DNA of 64,000 nt from Syngnathus acus (GCF_901709675.1 NC_051097.1:4526039-4590038); one strand, 5' to 3'. Positions 1-14,266 are shown, counted from the first letter of the stretch. Notes: generated by a model from the letters alone, not told the origin. A program made the numbers and translations.

Positions 1-1816
1 TAGTTTAAAAATATGCAGCTTAATAACAATATGATTTCATTTTAGAAAAGCCAAAAAAATCCAGTGTTTTGGAAACACTTAAAATGTGACATTATTCTCA
101 AATGACCAAACAAGTCAGATACATTTATTGTTCTATTGTACACATTTGTTATATTACACTGTGTACTGCACCTGTAAACCAGTTACAAGTATAGAGAGAG
201 AGAAAGAAAAAAAAAATAGGTACCACTTGTCAATATGTGCAAAAGAATGAATGTAAAAACTGCACAAAAAAGTGGTTAATCATTTCACTATCATACTCTT
301 TGGTCTAAAAAGGGCAAACCAAGGATGTAATGCAAAATCCTTTCAGTCGAACAAATTTTTCTTGGCAATGATGAGAGTTGCATTCCTACAGCAATTCTAG
401 CAGGTGTAAGGGCCTGCTGTTTCTGCTTGACATCAATAAAGAAACATTTATATGCATGAAGTGTGTAGGAATAGTCCACATTAACTGCACAAGTAGACTC
501 TGACCTACACCCTGACAGAGAGGGAATAACTCCATTAAATGCTCCAACAGTGAATGACAAGACCCAGAAAAGTAGAAGGCAAACATTCAGTAAAATGCAG
601 AAAGGTATTATTGCCATTTTAATTACAGTAAAACAACTTTGTTTCTGGTTGTGCCATAGTTGAAAACCATAGGGCAACTGCTACGGTCATAAAATAGTGC
701 TAAGATTTGTGTCTTGATTCACACAGGAAGAAATTATTAGTAAACAAAAAGAATAATACAGTAGATACATTCAGATTAGCAGGTGTGCAGATCTCAGCCA
801 ATGTTCATCTCAAACATGTTACATGTAATTAAAACCAGTGTCATGACAGAAATTAGATTACTGCGTGCCATGCAGTTAAAAGTGATGACAGAATAAATGA
901 ATTTCAAATTTGAGGGAAAGAAGTGAAAATGAACAGGCAAATCACCTCAAAGGATGGCTAGTAAAAGTGGGCCCAGTGCAACATACTATCACAGCACTGC
1001 ACCCAAGGCACACAGCATTTACCAGAAAAAGAAGCAGTGTTCAAAGCCTTTTGTGGCTTTGGGTTAAATTACATCCACACCTGGCCTTTCTGCCTTAGGG
1101 CTCATTTTCAGACTCAACCACTGCTGATGAGCGCAGGTCTCTTCTTGCGTGATCCGCATCCAAAGCCTCCACTGCGTCTAAGTCTGCTGTACAACTTGCA
1201 GGAGGTCAAACTATTAGTCAAGTTGATGTGCTCGCTGTGATTATCTTCACAATTGTCTGATAACAGGACATATTCTCTCCGAGGGAATTAATTTCTCCAA
1301 AGGCTGCTTTGGATCTGGTCTCTCTCATATAGTGTTGATAATGGTCAATACCTATGTATTATGTGGTCCAGTCACAAAACATCACTTCAGGTCAAGTCAC
1401 TTATCGTGATTTCAATTTCTCAATTATTACATTACCCATGTGGGCAGGTAAGACCCGTGACAGGACTCTCGTCTCAGGTATCAGTCTGTCCAGGTTACCT
1501 CAGAATACTCTGACCTGCTGTTTGGCTACCATGTGCCAGTTAGAGCACAGAAAAATAACATTTAATTGGGTTCACATCGCTTTTCGTCATAGCAGATAAA
1601 GTCCAGTCACTTTTAAATCTTAATTTAAGCACAGTGGTGTTAAACTGCTCTGTCTATCACAGCATGTGTGATCAAAATCCAATTCTTATTTTCACAAGAC
1701 ATGAACTCTTTGTACTCATCGAGGACATGTTCATCTTTGGCGTTATGGAGTTGGTCCTGTTTTCATGAGGGTATTTCCATGATCCGGAGCTGTGGGCGGT
1801 GCTTTTTCATCAGCTT
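1..1816. other. 3' flank / probable 3' UTR of ARRDC1, no gene recognised
   Basis: This stretch follows the ARRDC1 stop codon in the direction of transcription. I see no recognisable coding exon. A minus-strand open frame at 291-677 contains a hydrophobic run (CILLNVCLLLFWVLSFTV) but has no family match that I know and no supporting splice structure. The nearest good minus-strand AATAAA is at 124-129, so much of the stretch may be 3' UTR. Confidence 0.4.
124..129 (-). promoter_or_regulatory. candidate polyadenylation signal (AATAAA) of ARRDC1
   Basis: TTTATT on the plus strand reads AATAAA on the minus strand, about 1.7 kb after the stop codon. It is a short motif in AT-rich DNA, so it is only a candidate. 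Confidence 0.25.
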
Positions 1817-4800
1817 CTATTCTCCACTGTTTAAACTGAAGTTGGTGCTACTGCAACTTTCTTCATAAGTGGGTGGAGGCTCTGTGACAGAGTGATATGA
1901 ACAGACAGTTACTTTCATGAGTCATTCAGAGAAGTTGCTTCAGCAACCACTTCTTGTATTGTCTATATATTTTTAAACTGAATTAGTGCAACTGCAGCTT
2001 TCTTCATAAATGGGCAGAGGCTCTGAGACACAGATTCAAACCGGATAGGAGATCATATTGCATTATTTGCACGAGTCAGTCCGAGAACTTGGAAAAAAAA
2101 TTACACAATAATAATGTAAATGAATAGGACAATTCTTGAAAGTACCAGGATTTACCTTTAAGGGGGAAAAAACCCAAAACACGTATATTTGCTATGAAAA
2201 AAAAAATTGCTCTGGGCTTAGTTGCATTCCCACACTTGAATAGCAAAGATATTGCAATATGAAAATAAAGTTACTAATTAATCAGTTGCATTTCAACTTA
2301 TGTTAGGTTACCCACAAATAACCTACCCTTTTGTGTAGGCTTTTTCTGACATTTTTGACATTGTACAGGTTATTGGTCACGATAATGGTGGAAAATGTTT
2401 TTAAATTACTTCTTACTTATCGCTTAAAAATGGCATTTAAACATGGTTTTAGTATATTCACAGTTGGGCTGAATGAACTCTCGAGATTGAGAAAATGAAT
2501 TTATTATTATTTGCGCATATAAAGGACCCTCTGTGACACAAATGTGATATTTCCTAGCATGTATTACCATGAGCTTACCATGAGGATAGTCCCAACTGCT
2601 ATATTCTGGAGGCAAGATGAGAGCACAGGAAGTGGGGACAGGTGTGGGGTCTTCATCAGTAAAGAAAGGTATGGTGGCCCCAGTTGAAACACAGAACAAG
2701 GGGGCAGACGCGTCAGGCTGTCTGTGGCTAGGTAGCAGCGCTGTACTGGGTGCATGGCTAAAGGCGCTCGGTGACATGTTGACAGCCTCATGTTGCTGAG
2801 AATGACTCTTGGTGGGAATCGCTTCGCTGGCATCAACACCTGCACACAGCTCGTCGTCGCCCTCAACCGGAGGGGCACTGGGCGTCAGTCCTGCTGCATT
2901 GGGTGAGCGTGGCACATCGCAATGGTCTAGACAAGAAGGTACAGTCCTTGCAGGAGACAAGTTCAGGGCAATGTTCCCAATGTAGATGGGCAGGTTGACA
3001 ACTGCCTCCGGAGATTTTAGTGCGACCTGTAACCAGAAACAATTACTGTATATATGAGATTTTTGTTCAGACAAACAAAATAGAAAAGATTTACCAGTAC
3101 TTGGGGGAAGTCAATGACACATCTGACAATTCCAAACTGCAATACATCGTGGCTTCATAATAATTTGCTTATGAAATAATTTCAGTCAGCAGAAAGTGCT
3201 GGATTTGATTGATTAAGAGTTTGGACAACTAAATGATGCAAAAAAATACTGAAAGAAAGGGGCAGCACACTTCATCAGGCACTAAGTTTTTAATGTCTTT
3301 CTTAATCAAATGAAATCTGCAAATGTGTCAGTTTTTAATATGAGTTAAATAGCACTTGGGAAGATTTAGAATGCGACAAACCAAATAACACCTTTTCCCC
3401 CCACAATGTTCTTATGCATCTCATTTGTAAAACCCCAATGGGAAATGTAAATATACTCTTACAATTGTGCCAGGCATGAACAAGCAGTCCCACAGACCTG
3501 AATGAAATAGTCGATATCTATGAGGCTGCAGCCTATTAACGAAGACTGAGGAAGAGGTGGGACAATGATCTGTTCTTTCCACTCTGCGTGTTTCCCTGCC
3601 TTAACTCCGGCTCCCTCCACCTCTGCGATGGTTCGGAGGTCAAATATATGCCGCTTTGTCTTGTAAGTCACTTTCTGGTAAGAAAAAAAACATGCAAAAG
3701 ACATGCAAACAAAGACGTGTCAGTAATCACTGGCGGAACTAGAATTTTTTTTCCTTGAAGTGTAGCCAAGGATATCTCAGGGGTCTGCAAAACATTTATT
3801 CATTCATTCATTCATTCATTCATTTTTGCAACCCCCCCCCAGATTCTTTAGAAAACACTGATAAACATTCATCATATGTTCCCTGCGAGGGGCAGGAGGA
3901 AATGTGGGGAAATATTCACAGAAAAAACAGAAAAAAAACCCCCTAAAAAGTCAATTGTCTGGTCTAGCACCTGCTTAGTTCTGGGGTCCGAGGGGGCGTG
4001 AGAGCTCTAGCTCCGCCAGTGTTACTAGTACAAATCCTTTCACACATCTATCCAGCAATTGCAAGGTTTAACGTTCCTTTTAAAAATGAGCAAAGAAATC
4101 ACAGTCCAACTACTATTTTGCCTGACACTAATTCAATTGTTTGGGTATTCCCATGATTATAAAAATGTGATGTTTCAGGGAGGAGGTGGTGGTTTTACAA
4201 GTAAAGTGTTTCTTCATAAATCATTTTCATTTCCTCCGATTGTTCAGGGTTTTAGGCTTTACCTGTATGAGACTTGCCAGTACACATCCTGTGTCTTTTC
4301 CAGACTTGTTGTGGATCTCGGCGGCTAACTTGATCACCTGACCAGGGATATAGCCCCTGAAGTCACTGTGAGCTTTCAGCATAAGGGTCCCAGACTTCAC
4401 CAGAAGGTAGTTAAATTTCTTTGTGGTGACAGCGTAGTTAAAATGCTGAAAAGGCAGAGAAGCAAATTGAATTCAGCATTTGCAAGCGAACAATGTGTCA
4501 CTTTGCCGCACTGAGATCTTCCTCAGACGTGAAATCAAATAAGCTTTAATCACAGCTAAAGGTTAATGTTTGTTTGGTTAATAAGATCTGCACTTACATC
4601 AATATCCGGGACCTCATTAAGGTTGAGCAGGTTGAGAAGGTAGAAGGGCCTCTGGGCTTTGTAGTCCTTGGCAAAGCGAGGCGTGTCAATGGCAGCTTTC
4701 ACACGGTAAGTTATCTTTCCAAATGGTCCTTCAAAAGAGGTCGGTGCTGCAGCTGATGGACAGCCAGAAAAAAGGGAATTTTTAGTCCTATGTCTTAAAT

Positions 4801-7800
4801 ATTGCACTTGATATGTTTTGTTTCAACCGCATTGTGTGGCATGAGATGGATGTGCTGCAAATGTAAAATAAACCCTAGGTATTTACTTTTATAAATAACT
4901 GGAATAACTCACCTTTCAAGTTTATTTATTTGCCAAAGAGGCTTGATTTAATGTCATTACTCGCAAATGGTCAACGTCATACATGCAGTATGTTCGCAAA
5001 GGCGATTCATCTCAGAGTAACAAACACTAAAGAGGAACAATTATGTGTCACTGCTCCATTTTCACAGTTCCCCTCTCCATGCATAATCTTTGTCCGAGAG
5101 GAACTACAATATTAAAATAAGAAATGATAACCGGTGTCTGTGTTTCACTTTGGAGGGTCCACCTTATGCCTCAATGTTCATTTAAAAAATATCCTGCACT
5201 CATAAAAGGAGATCTTGAGGGCAATATTTTTTCCCACCTTGACATTTGCTAAAATCACCCACTTGCTCTTCTTATGCAAAGTCTTTCAGTCAGAGAGCAT
5301 GAGAGGGGGCGAGGCAAAGCAAGGGGGCATGACGACCAATTAATCCGCGACTGCACAACAGGAGAGCGACTAAAAATAAACCGAGCCCCTTGTGCTTCAG
5401 CCCACGCTAAGTATGCGTGTGTGAGATAGCAAACTTCACTCTAACTAGGTATGTTGCACTGATCTCAAGGTTACTCGCACAGTGGTACAAAAGAGCCGTT
5501 TAGAAGGCACATGTTGATGTATTTGAGAAATTCATTCCACGTTTCTTAAGGAAGGAATCAAGAATCACCCCACCACTTACAATCACAGTTCTGTGGGAAT
5601 TTGCTTTGTGCCATGCTGTACCAAGTGATCAGATGTCCTGGATTTCTAATAAAAATCAATGCAACATTTTAGTAAGAAAACAAAGGTGTGCCCTGAACAC
5701 CAATGAAGTCAAACAGTTTATGGAAAGAAAGTTCACACCTGGGATGAGAAACTGGAAAGGGAAATTGTGTTCGCCTGCTGTCAGAGTTCCTGTGAAAACA
5801 AAACAAAAGAATTGATCACTTACAATACAGTGTAAACACAACTGAAATAAAACACACAAAAGAGAAAAACATTTGCTGGTGCAGAGATAAGCACAAGCCC
5901 TCGTTTTTTTTTTCTTTTTTGTTAGCCACAAGCAAACATTGGATATCAAGGTGGCGTCTTATTTTCCCAGTGGAATTGAGTTTCACTGTTGGAGATTATG
6001 TTGCTCAAAAGACAGATGAACTGATATGTTGGTTGAAGGGGACCGACAACTAAAACTAGCTAACAAGGGTGATTAATAGCCCAATTAGTCATGGCTAAAA
6101 CACGTAACTGGTAAAGCATTTCCCAGCAAAGTTAATCAATAATAGAAAGAAAAAAATTGAGATTTAGTGCATTCTTCTGCACCAGTACAACTTTGGGTCA
6201 GCATCCTTTTAAGCACCTGCCCTTACGGATTATTGAATGATGATGTCTTGGAATTTAATGATGACAAAACTATGACGGTGCCTTACACCTGCCTGAATTT
6301 TTGAAGCAATGCTTATAGCCGTGTCTGTATTTATTTATTTTTTTATCTCACTGTGCTGAGAGACAACAGCATCAAAACAAAATCACCATTAACACAACAG
6401 TGTTCTGTTATTATTTAATGAATATGACCTACTTCGCGCATTGTTTACTCCATAACAATAAGGTTTCCATATTAAAAAAAAACACTTTTTAAAACATTCG
6501 CATTTGTACTCACAAAGACAATGGGCCTCATCCACTAATTGTGGGTATGCACCAACCTCATGCATTGTCTTGAAACAAGACGCAATAAACGTGCACAGCA
6601 TGCCATTTGTCGCAGTTGCACGTTTAACCGAATTGGCAAGAGCATCTGCAGGAGTTTCCACCACAATTAAGATAATGGGCCGATGAAGATAATTCATAGT
6701 CTTGTAGCGATGACAGCTCATTTAAGTCAGAGCCGAATATATCTCTCCTCACGACATGCCACTCTTTCTAAGTGGTCTGTTTCATGAGATGGGGGAGGGG
6801 GGTTACTGTGTGTGTCATGTTAACTATTATAGCCAATGCACCGGGATGACATGAAGAAAGAAAAAGAAGTTTAAATTTATCTATGCCTATAAACAAAACA
6901 CATGATCTCACTGTACAGTACATTCAAATTGATTGTTCCATATTTGAACTCATTATTATTATGCCTTTTTTGACAAGTACTTTTGGGAGCTTGTTTTATG
7001 CGTCTCGTGGTGGGTGATCACAAACACATAACTGGCAGTTTTTATTCATTTCGCTGGCGTATCGTGTAATAAATGATGGAGATGTGGATTATTGGAAAAT
7101 TAAGAGATCAAATTCTCAATGACAGAATCCCATTCATGTATAGAGTATAATAAAATTTTTAATTGACTCAATTTTAGTGATTGAAAAATAACATGAAGCT
7201 ATAGAAAGGTTAACTTATTATCCTGTTCCATTATTTCTTATCATCTTGCTACAGCAAGCTTGGGTTGAGGTCACATCATCAGCAGCAGCAGGAGGAGGAG
7301 GAAGAAAAATATCTTAGTTTCTTGTTGGTTATTAGCTGATAATAGTGACAGAATGAAGAGTTGAAACTGACACGTTCATATTATAGTCACTCTTCCAGGC
7401 ATCACATTAGTCATATGTTGTCCACTTTTTTTTTTTTTGCTTAAGTGTACATCCCATTGGCATCTATCTTTGTGCTAGTTATTTACCTCACTTGTTTCCC
7501 ACCGCTTACGCTGCTTAGTCCAAGGGGCAAAGCAGGCCAATTTTGAAAGAGATTGAGACACGGAAAAACTGCAGCGATAAAGGGAAGGACAGAGAGGCTG
7601 TGACATGCATTATTTATGCCCTGCTCTGTAAAACGTATGCTGAGGGGTTGATTGGATTGGATTTTTGCTCCCATTCTCATGGATTTTAATCCTTTTTTTT
7701 TTTTTTTTTTTTTTAACATGTACAACTAAAACTACACTACTACAATAATGTATGCATAATTAATAAAATAATTTACACATAATTTTACATACCAGTGTTT

Positions 7801-8790
7801 TGGAATAACATGTACTACATTCATGTTTAATACTTTTACAATTTCAGGAATAATAGTCACAGTTACTTAGCTAAACCACCTCTAAATATAAGCAGCTGTT
7901 AGAGAGATTGTTGTAAAAATGAAATAAAATATATAGAATAAAATTGTAAAACTAAAATAAATAATATTAAAAAAAAAAACAAGGCTCGAATTACCTTTGT
8001 CAGCGACAGATAAAGTGCTGTTGAAGTACTGCTCCGCAATAGTCCACGATGTGTCGTTCACTTTATTGGAAATCCCACATGAGCCTTGACAGTTCACCTT
8101 GATGGCTGTGTAAAGAAAGAAAAACAATGACGTGATTGTGAATGAATTTATACTTTACACACTTGAGACGAAGAAAGGAAAAGTGACTGGCTCTTTTTCA
8201 GTCTAACGGATGCTTTGCAACATTCAACAATCCTATTGAATCATTCTCCCTTTTGATTGAAATTAAAAGGCGAGAGATGACCCCATCAGGATCTTATGCT
8301 CATAGATTAGCAGATACTGATGCCGATAACCATCACATGGTTTAGGTGAACATTTTTCAATATTAAATCTTCCCATTTAGGATTATTTTAATCACCGATT
8401 AATGTCAATTATTTTTGGCCTCTGGTTGGATGAAAGCTGCAAAGAATGAGAGCCATTGATTGACATATATGCTAATCAACCAATCACAATAGGTGGCTAA
8501 AAATGTATGTGACGTACATAAAGACCATAACATCTGTAGTTGGTTTTAGAGTACATCTGCAGTGTGATCACAGCCCCTCTGTGTCACCTCTCATCGACCT
8601 TTTTTACTCGTGAGGATAAGAAAGCCTTCTGATAAAATACACAAATACATACACACGTGCACACACCCACAGTCTGACAGCGGCCAGAGGATTAATCAGA
8701 GGCAGCCAAGCAGCACTGGGAAAAGATAAGATAATTCCTAATATTTATTTTAACCTCAATCCCAAATTTGAGCCTGAGTTATAAAAGAAA

Positions 8791-8848
<58 letters not shown>

Positions 8849-11800
8849 GTATATTAGTCATTGTATTGTGTATTGTGCAATACAAATTGTTTTTATTGTT
8901 TGCATCCAATTATAGTGCATCCATTCTGGTTCAATACATTTGACGTGTGCAAAACATAAACTAGCATTATTTGAAAAATGCAATGCAAAAGAGAGCATTT
9001 GACCAAGTTTTCCTTCGCACCTTTGAATTCCACCAGTCTCGCTCAAAAAAGACGGACACACACGAGGAGGCAGATGGCATTGCCAGATTGTTGGCACAAG
9101 TTCATGAACGAGTGAGAGTTGAGCCTTGTAACGATGCCCACAAATAAACATTTTGAATAATAAATGAAAATTTAAATATAAATAAAGATAGAGTAAACAA
9201 ATCTGAGAAACAACTGTCTTTGTTCTAAATGTATTCTCCTAAAGCCATTCACATCTGAAAACCCCCCCGATATATTTACGTGTCTTGGGGGATTTCAACA
9301 GAGACTGTCTGTCTAGAGATAAATAATGGGCAGCGTCTTGACAGAGTCATGGAGCCAGATGGACCATGACAAAGGATGTCACATTAGTTTGAATAGTCAC
9401 ACAAAGAAAGAAGAGATACTGTAAAATCAGTGTTTCACCATTGGAGACAACATTAAAATAAATCAACATCTTCAACTCTGTCATCTCAAGTTTGGTCGCC
9501 TGTTTTTGTTCATTACTATAGTCTCTAAAGCCCAAATCAGACATGGCTAGTCTCACTAAGGTCGTAGAAACCTTTCTTTTCATTTTGGCTGATGTGCTTC
9601 TGTCACAGATCACTCCTGAGACTATTGCTCACTCACCCCAACCTGTACTCTCTTTTTCCCTCATTTCTCCTCATTGCTCTGAACAGTTAATGCAAACTAT
9701 GTCAAGTCCTACACCTTCTTCATCTCAACTCTTTGCAAACTCACTAATCCACTGCCTCTCTTTTATTCCCCACACAACAGGTCTTTCATCTCGGAACCGT
9801 TCGGCTCAGTCAGTCACTGAACAAGCAACAATGTTAAAAAAACACAAGCGTCATTGTAGTGATGATGTTATGACTCGGGATGAAAATGCATCAAATTTGA
9901 TTGGGATGCGCAAATAAATGATTTCATGAAGTTGCACAACAGAAGTTGAATAGCAGCTGGAAGTTGAATATGGTAGCACATGAATGTTCACTAGGGGCCA
10001 AACAATGAGCTGTTCAACTTGCAAGGAAAATGTCACTCACCAGTGCTCAGGATGCTACGTGTAGAGCATTGCTCTGACTCAGCAGCCAGCTGGATTTGTT
10101 ACCAACACATTGGAGTTCATCCAAATCCTCTTTATGGTTCAGTGAGAGTGTACGCGAGTAGACTCAACCCTGGTGCTGCTGCCCGTCAGAGAGAAGATGT
10201 CGTCAACAGTTTTTTTTTTCCCCCTGGATGAGTACTTGACTAGAATATGTGTATAATTCGAAAGCTATAACAACAACCTCATTGGTGCTGATAGGGACCA
10301 GAATCAAAACTACTATTACTTTCCACATGGTGTCATATCTTATATTTCAAGAATCCAACCATTCGACTAACTTTGGCCTCTTAATGAGCAACATTTTGTG
10401 AGGAAGGCTCGACCTGCCTGAGCTTGTTTAGCTCTTTTTCTTTGTCGCAAAACCTATTCACCCAATGACGGAATCCTATCCTTCAGGGCATAGTTCCCTG
10501 TTAAACTTTGTGTTTGTTTTGCACCACTTGCTTTCTTTCTTTTTGCTTTCTTTTCTTTCTTGTTTGGACCACTTCTTTTGCTTTCTCACACTCATCAAAA
10601 TGCACATTTACTACTACAGAAAGTGTTGAATTATAAATGTATCAAAAACCCAAAACAAGCAATCGGATTAGATTATTTAAGAGTAATTAACTGTAATTAA
10701 CTGACGGAATGAAGTTCCTCTTTGCTGTATCATTTTGCATGCGTTCTTAGATGCAGATCTTAGATTCTCATTACCTACAGAGAGGTTTGCCTCAAAGACC
10801 TCATATGGTGTTTTGAATACACAACAAAAGAAGTTTCCACCACCATCACCCAAACAAAAAATGAAAATATTATCTCAAAGAATGTGGTAAATCTACCAAA
10901 GAGTCTTTCAAAAACAATTTTTAGTAAACAAAAACACACTGGAAAACTCCCTGAATGTGAGGCACCCTTAATTTGTTCTTATTTGCTGAGCAATGTAGTC
11001 AGAATGGATTGTAGAGGATTTAGAGACACACATCTGGATGCACAATACACACACACAAATACAAACAAATCCTTGCATGTTTGCATGCAATGATAAGAGG
11101 TTTATCCCTCAAAAAGTTATATCATAATACAACTAGTGGCCCTGTATCTAATCTGCACATTCTGTTACACACTACAGTTCAATGTTTCATTGAACAATTT
11201 GACAACTCATAGATACAGAGTAGTGATATCGCTAGCACGTTTGACATAAAATTTCACGCTAAAACATGATCATGAAAAACCTTTAAAAAGAAAAAAAACG
11301 CACAAACATCACAATGATAAAACGTAAAAATATATAAATATATATATATATATAGGGTTTTTTTCGACACAGATGATGAGTCACTGTCGTGTCAAACTGC
11401 CTCAGTATAGCGAGGTGGACTAACTCGGGGCCGGATTTCTTTTTCTTGAAGTATCAGCAGTCCCCATGTACCAGATACCTAAAAAACAAGTGTGGTATCA
11501 GCTCCGCTGCTCATGCTTGTAAACAATTACTTTGATTTTTTTAGAAAATTTATTTTTGACCTTAACCCAAATATTGACGGCATTGTAAACATAGTCATCA
11601 AAGTTGCAGAAGATGATATAACAATACTCACAGGTACTTATTCTGAGAAAATTATTTATATTGCTGCAGCTTTATTCAGACCTTCCACCAACTACAGCTT
11701 TTGGAGCACTGACATGAATTTACTGCAGTTTAAAAACAGTGAATGGTACTTAAGGCTATTACCATTCTAACTATACAAAGCATTTTTCTATTAAACAAAT

Positions 11801-14187
11801 CGGAGGTAATAAATTAGGTCTGTTGCATTCACAAGTTGACAAAAGGCTTTGAGTTGAACCTTTATGTTGTGAACTTGCTCAAATGAACTTGCATTACAAA
11901 GGATAGGCAGGCTCTGTACTTCTACTGTTGTGGAAAGTTACAGTCTGTGACATGCTGCAAGAACATGAAAACATCACAAAAAAGTTCCGAGGAGAGATTT
12001 GATAGTATGCATGCAATATATTTGATCACAATGATCACTCAACTAATCTAACATCACAAATTACTACGTTCAACTTGTATGTAACTCGTATCTTATGAAC
12101 CTACTTCAACAACTTTGAAAAGGAAGACAATCAATACAAATACTGTCTAATGGTGTTATCATCAATAATACAGTGAGGCAGTAAATTTGGTCGAAAATAT
12201 TGAGTGTGTCTCACAAACAAATGCACAAAGGACACTATGTGTCCTGATCAACTAACTCTGCTGCCAGTGAAGCATGTTGAGTCTGGAAAAGATGTGTGGA
12301 GCTTCTTGTTATGAGGACTTGACCCCTCTCAGTGCACATTAGTGGCCTGATAAAAGTGTATAAAACCTATTTAAATAACTAGTCGGGCTCACTCAATAAA
12401 CCAGCAACAAATTGAAAGGCATGAGGACACAACTGGGATACAAATGTTTTCCTGGTTCAGCATGATTCAAGCAGTCTTGGTGATTGAGCAATTAGCAGTC
12501 ATGCTTAAGAAGTGCATTGAAAGCAGAATGCAAGCTCAGCAATTGCAGCACATTCATTCTGAAAGCCTAAAATGGAGTGCAATGCTGTTGAACCAGAATA
12601 CCTTATTGAACAGGTCAGAGGGCTCCTCACTATATAAATCACAGGTGAATCTCACATTAGAATATTGTTGAGAAGATCATTTACTGCAATCGTTCAATTT
12701 GTGAAACTCAAATTACAAAGGTAATCCCGCTAACAAAGGGTGATGAAGACATTATCGCTTAAGTAGAGAGGGGGGGGGGGGAACTTTATCAAGCATCATC
12801 ATGCATTTATATTTCCAATTAAAATCAATAACATAGACCAAATAGAAACTTAGGGTCATTGTCTCTCATTAAACACTGCAGCTGGGGTGAAGAGACCCAA
12901 AAATGTGGCCATTCCCTGTGGCCCAGTGCACACCATCCAAGCATTCTTCTGTAGAATTTAGCACTTTTCCTTCACTTGGCAACAGCTGACTCATGCCGAT
13001 GGCGTGGGATACACCTGGCCCATAATGCTGACCGGCTGGCTGCCCAAATAGTTGTAACCACATTACAGTAACTGCCGAACGGCCTGCTTAAATATTTAGG
13101 CTTTAATATAACACAATATTTTATAAGGAAGCTAGACAATATGAAGCTGAGTCACTTCACCAGCCATCTCACATCTATCAAGTAGTTGACTCCACCCAAG
13201 ATTCGTCATTTTCAAAGCAGAGTAAGACAACACTCACATTCACACATATAGTCTACGAAATGGAATTGATCCCACATTGATTCTGTAAAAGCCCACCACC
13301 AATGACTTTTGTTCATCAGGACTTGCGCAATATGTTCTTGCTTGCATGAAAGCCATTTGGACTCAAATGTTTTGATCAACTTTGGATTCATATTTGGTCC
13401 CCAAAATGTTGATCTAATTCTGAGGTACATGACTCCACAATAGTAGGCTGTTTCATCATAAGGATGTCAACAAACAGCATTTCTACGTTGGCAAGTTTGG
13501 TATGATACTTTACAGGCTATTGTTTGGCAAACAATTGCCACACCAGCACATTAAAGTATTCCCCTCTTACAAAAGCAGCTGAAAGCATATCCTCGAATAT
13601 CACAGAAGAATCCCCATAAGGATCATTCCCATACAATGGGCACATTGTTCATTTCAAGGGCAACTACTGAGACTCTCCCCACCTCACTACTCAACTTTAA
13701 TCCTATCATTGTCAGTTGACCTAAAATCACTTTTTCTCCATTCATGACAGAAAACTATTCAATTTGATGTGTCCAAGTTCCACAACCAAACAAGTAAGCC
13801 ATGTTAAGACAACAAGATGAGGCATCAAGCAGGATATAGTCCAGGAAGTGGCTTTCACGTCCTGATAACCAAACACCACCGACTCACTCAGAAGAAAAAC
13901 AACATGCACAACTACAACCAAGAAAAATACTTTGTGGCATTTTAAACGCACAAATCGAACAACACTTCTTCAACATTTCCGCTGGCAACTTTGCCCACAA
14001 TCGTGTCCCTGCATGCGCGCTCCCCCAGACACACACACGCCTTTCCCGTCTCATGTTGGACATTATTACCTTTGTACTGCAGCGAGTTGCTGATTCGTAT
14101 TTTGACCGTTCCGCCGAGAGATTCTCCGGGACTGTATACCACCTTATTATTGGTGAAAGTGATGTCAAATTCTTGAAGCTTTCCCAT
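1817..14187 (-). CDS. arrdc1: arrestin domain-containing protein 1 (alpha-arrestin), 8 exons
   Basis: ARRDC1 is a membrane-associated alpha-arrestin adaptor that recruits NEDD4-family ubiquitin ligases through PPxY motifs and drives ARRDC1-mediated microvesicle budding (family knowledge). Exons: 14070-14187, 7995-8105, 5739-5789, 4598-4752, 4263-4445, 3498-3674, 2579-3026, 1817-1881. All have GT-AG borders and matching phases, and the lengths sum to 1308 nt (435 aa), close to mammalian ARRDC1. The arrestin fold spans exons 1-7, with typical segments VVYSPGESLGGTVKIR, GISNKVNDTSW, FPFQFLIPG, TSFEGPFGKI, and RTIAEVEGAGVKAG. Exon 7 encodes a proline- and serine-rich tail with LPPEYSSW (first PPxY), and exon 8 encodes EPPPTYEESC (second PPxY). 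The start is the first ATG of the conserved N-terminus MGKLQEFDI. Intron 1 is about 6 kb. An alternative last exon lies in intron 7. Confidence 0.95.
1973..2022 (-). CDS. arrdc1: duplicated alternative terminal exon of arrdc1
   Basis: This 50-bp copy of the last exon lies about 100 bp upstream, in transcription order, of exon 8 (1817-1881). It has a CAG acceptor, the same phase-1 entry and its own TAA stop. It would encode EPLPIYEESCSCTNSV where exon 8 encodes EPPPTYEESC and a longer tail. The similarity continues into the acceptor and the codons after YEESC, so this is a tandem exon duplication. The copy has LPIY instead of PPTY, so the second PPxY motif is lost. Whether it is used cannot be told from DNA. 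Confidence 0.7.
2023..8104 (-). other. arrdc1 introns 2-7, no additional gene
   Basis: The introns between exons 2 and 8 hold AT-rich sequence and short microsatellites only. Open frames on either strand are short, lack domain motifs and do not join to splice sites. Confidence 0.5.
3797..3826. repeat. (CATT)n microsatellite
   Basis: About seven tandem CATT units in arrdc1 intron 6, followed by a poly-C run at 3831-3840. Confidence 0.9.
8106..14069 (-). other. arrdc1 intron 1, about 6 kb, no gene recognised
   Basis: Donor GTAATA at 14069 and acceptor CACAG at 8106-8110. The intron is AT-rich with a (TA)n array, a CT-rich stretch at 10530-10565 and scattered short open frames with no recognisable domain. 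The 12650-12720 stretch resembles repetitive DNA-transposon ends seen in fish, but I cannot define its borders. Confidence 0.6.
8799..8847. repeat. (TA)n microsatellite
   Basis: An uninterrupted TA dinucleotide run of about 24 units in arrdc1 intron 1. Confidence 0.95.
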
Positions 14188-14258
14188 GACTGCGCTCCGC
14201 TACTCGATCGTTCGCTTTTATGACGCGATGCTCTCTCACCTGCTGCCTCGAGAAGAAT

Positions 14259-14266
14259 TGACGTCA
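14259..14266. promoter_or_regulatory. cAMP-response element (TGACGTCA) in the arrdc1 promoter region
   Basis: A perfect palindromic CRE about 72 bp upstream of the arrdc1 start codon. Further ACGTC/TGACGC half-sites lie at about 14221 and 14324. The position suggests CREB/ATF input, which is an inference. Confidence 0.45.

Noticed and set aside
291-677. Minus-strand open frame with a hydrophobic, signal-like stretch downstream of arrdc1
   Set aside because: No family recognised, no splice context, and it lies where the arrdc1 3' UTR is expected. Kept only as a remark.
7690-7715. Poly-T/A and other simple runs as possible CRISPR or tandem-array structure
   Set aside because: They are ordinary eukaryotic homopolymer and microsatellite tracts. 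No repeat-spacer structure exists in the window.
12869-13063. Minus-strand open frame in arrdc1 intron 1 (MWLQLFGQPAGQ...)
   Set aside because: No recognised domain, and the exon 1 to exon 2 phases of arrdc1 already match without it.
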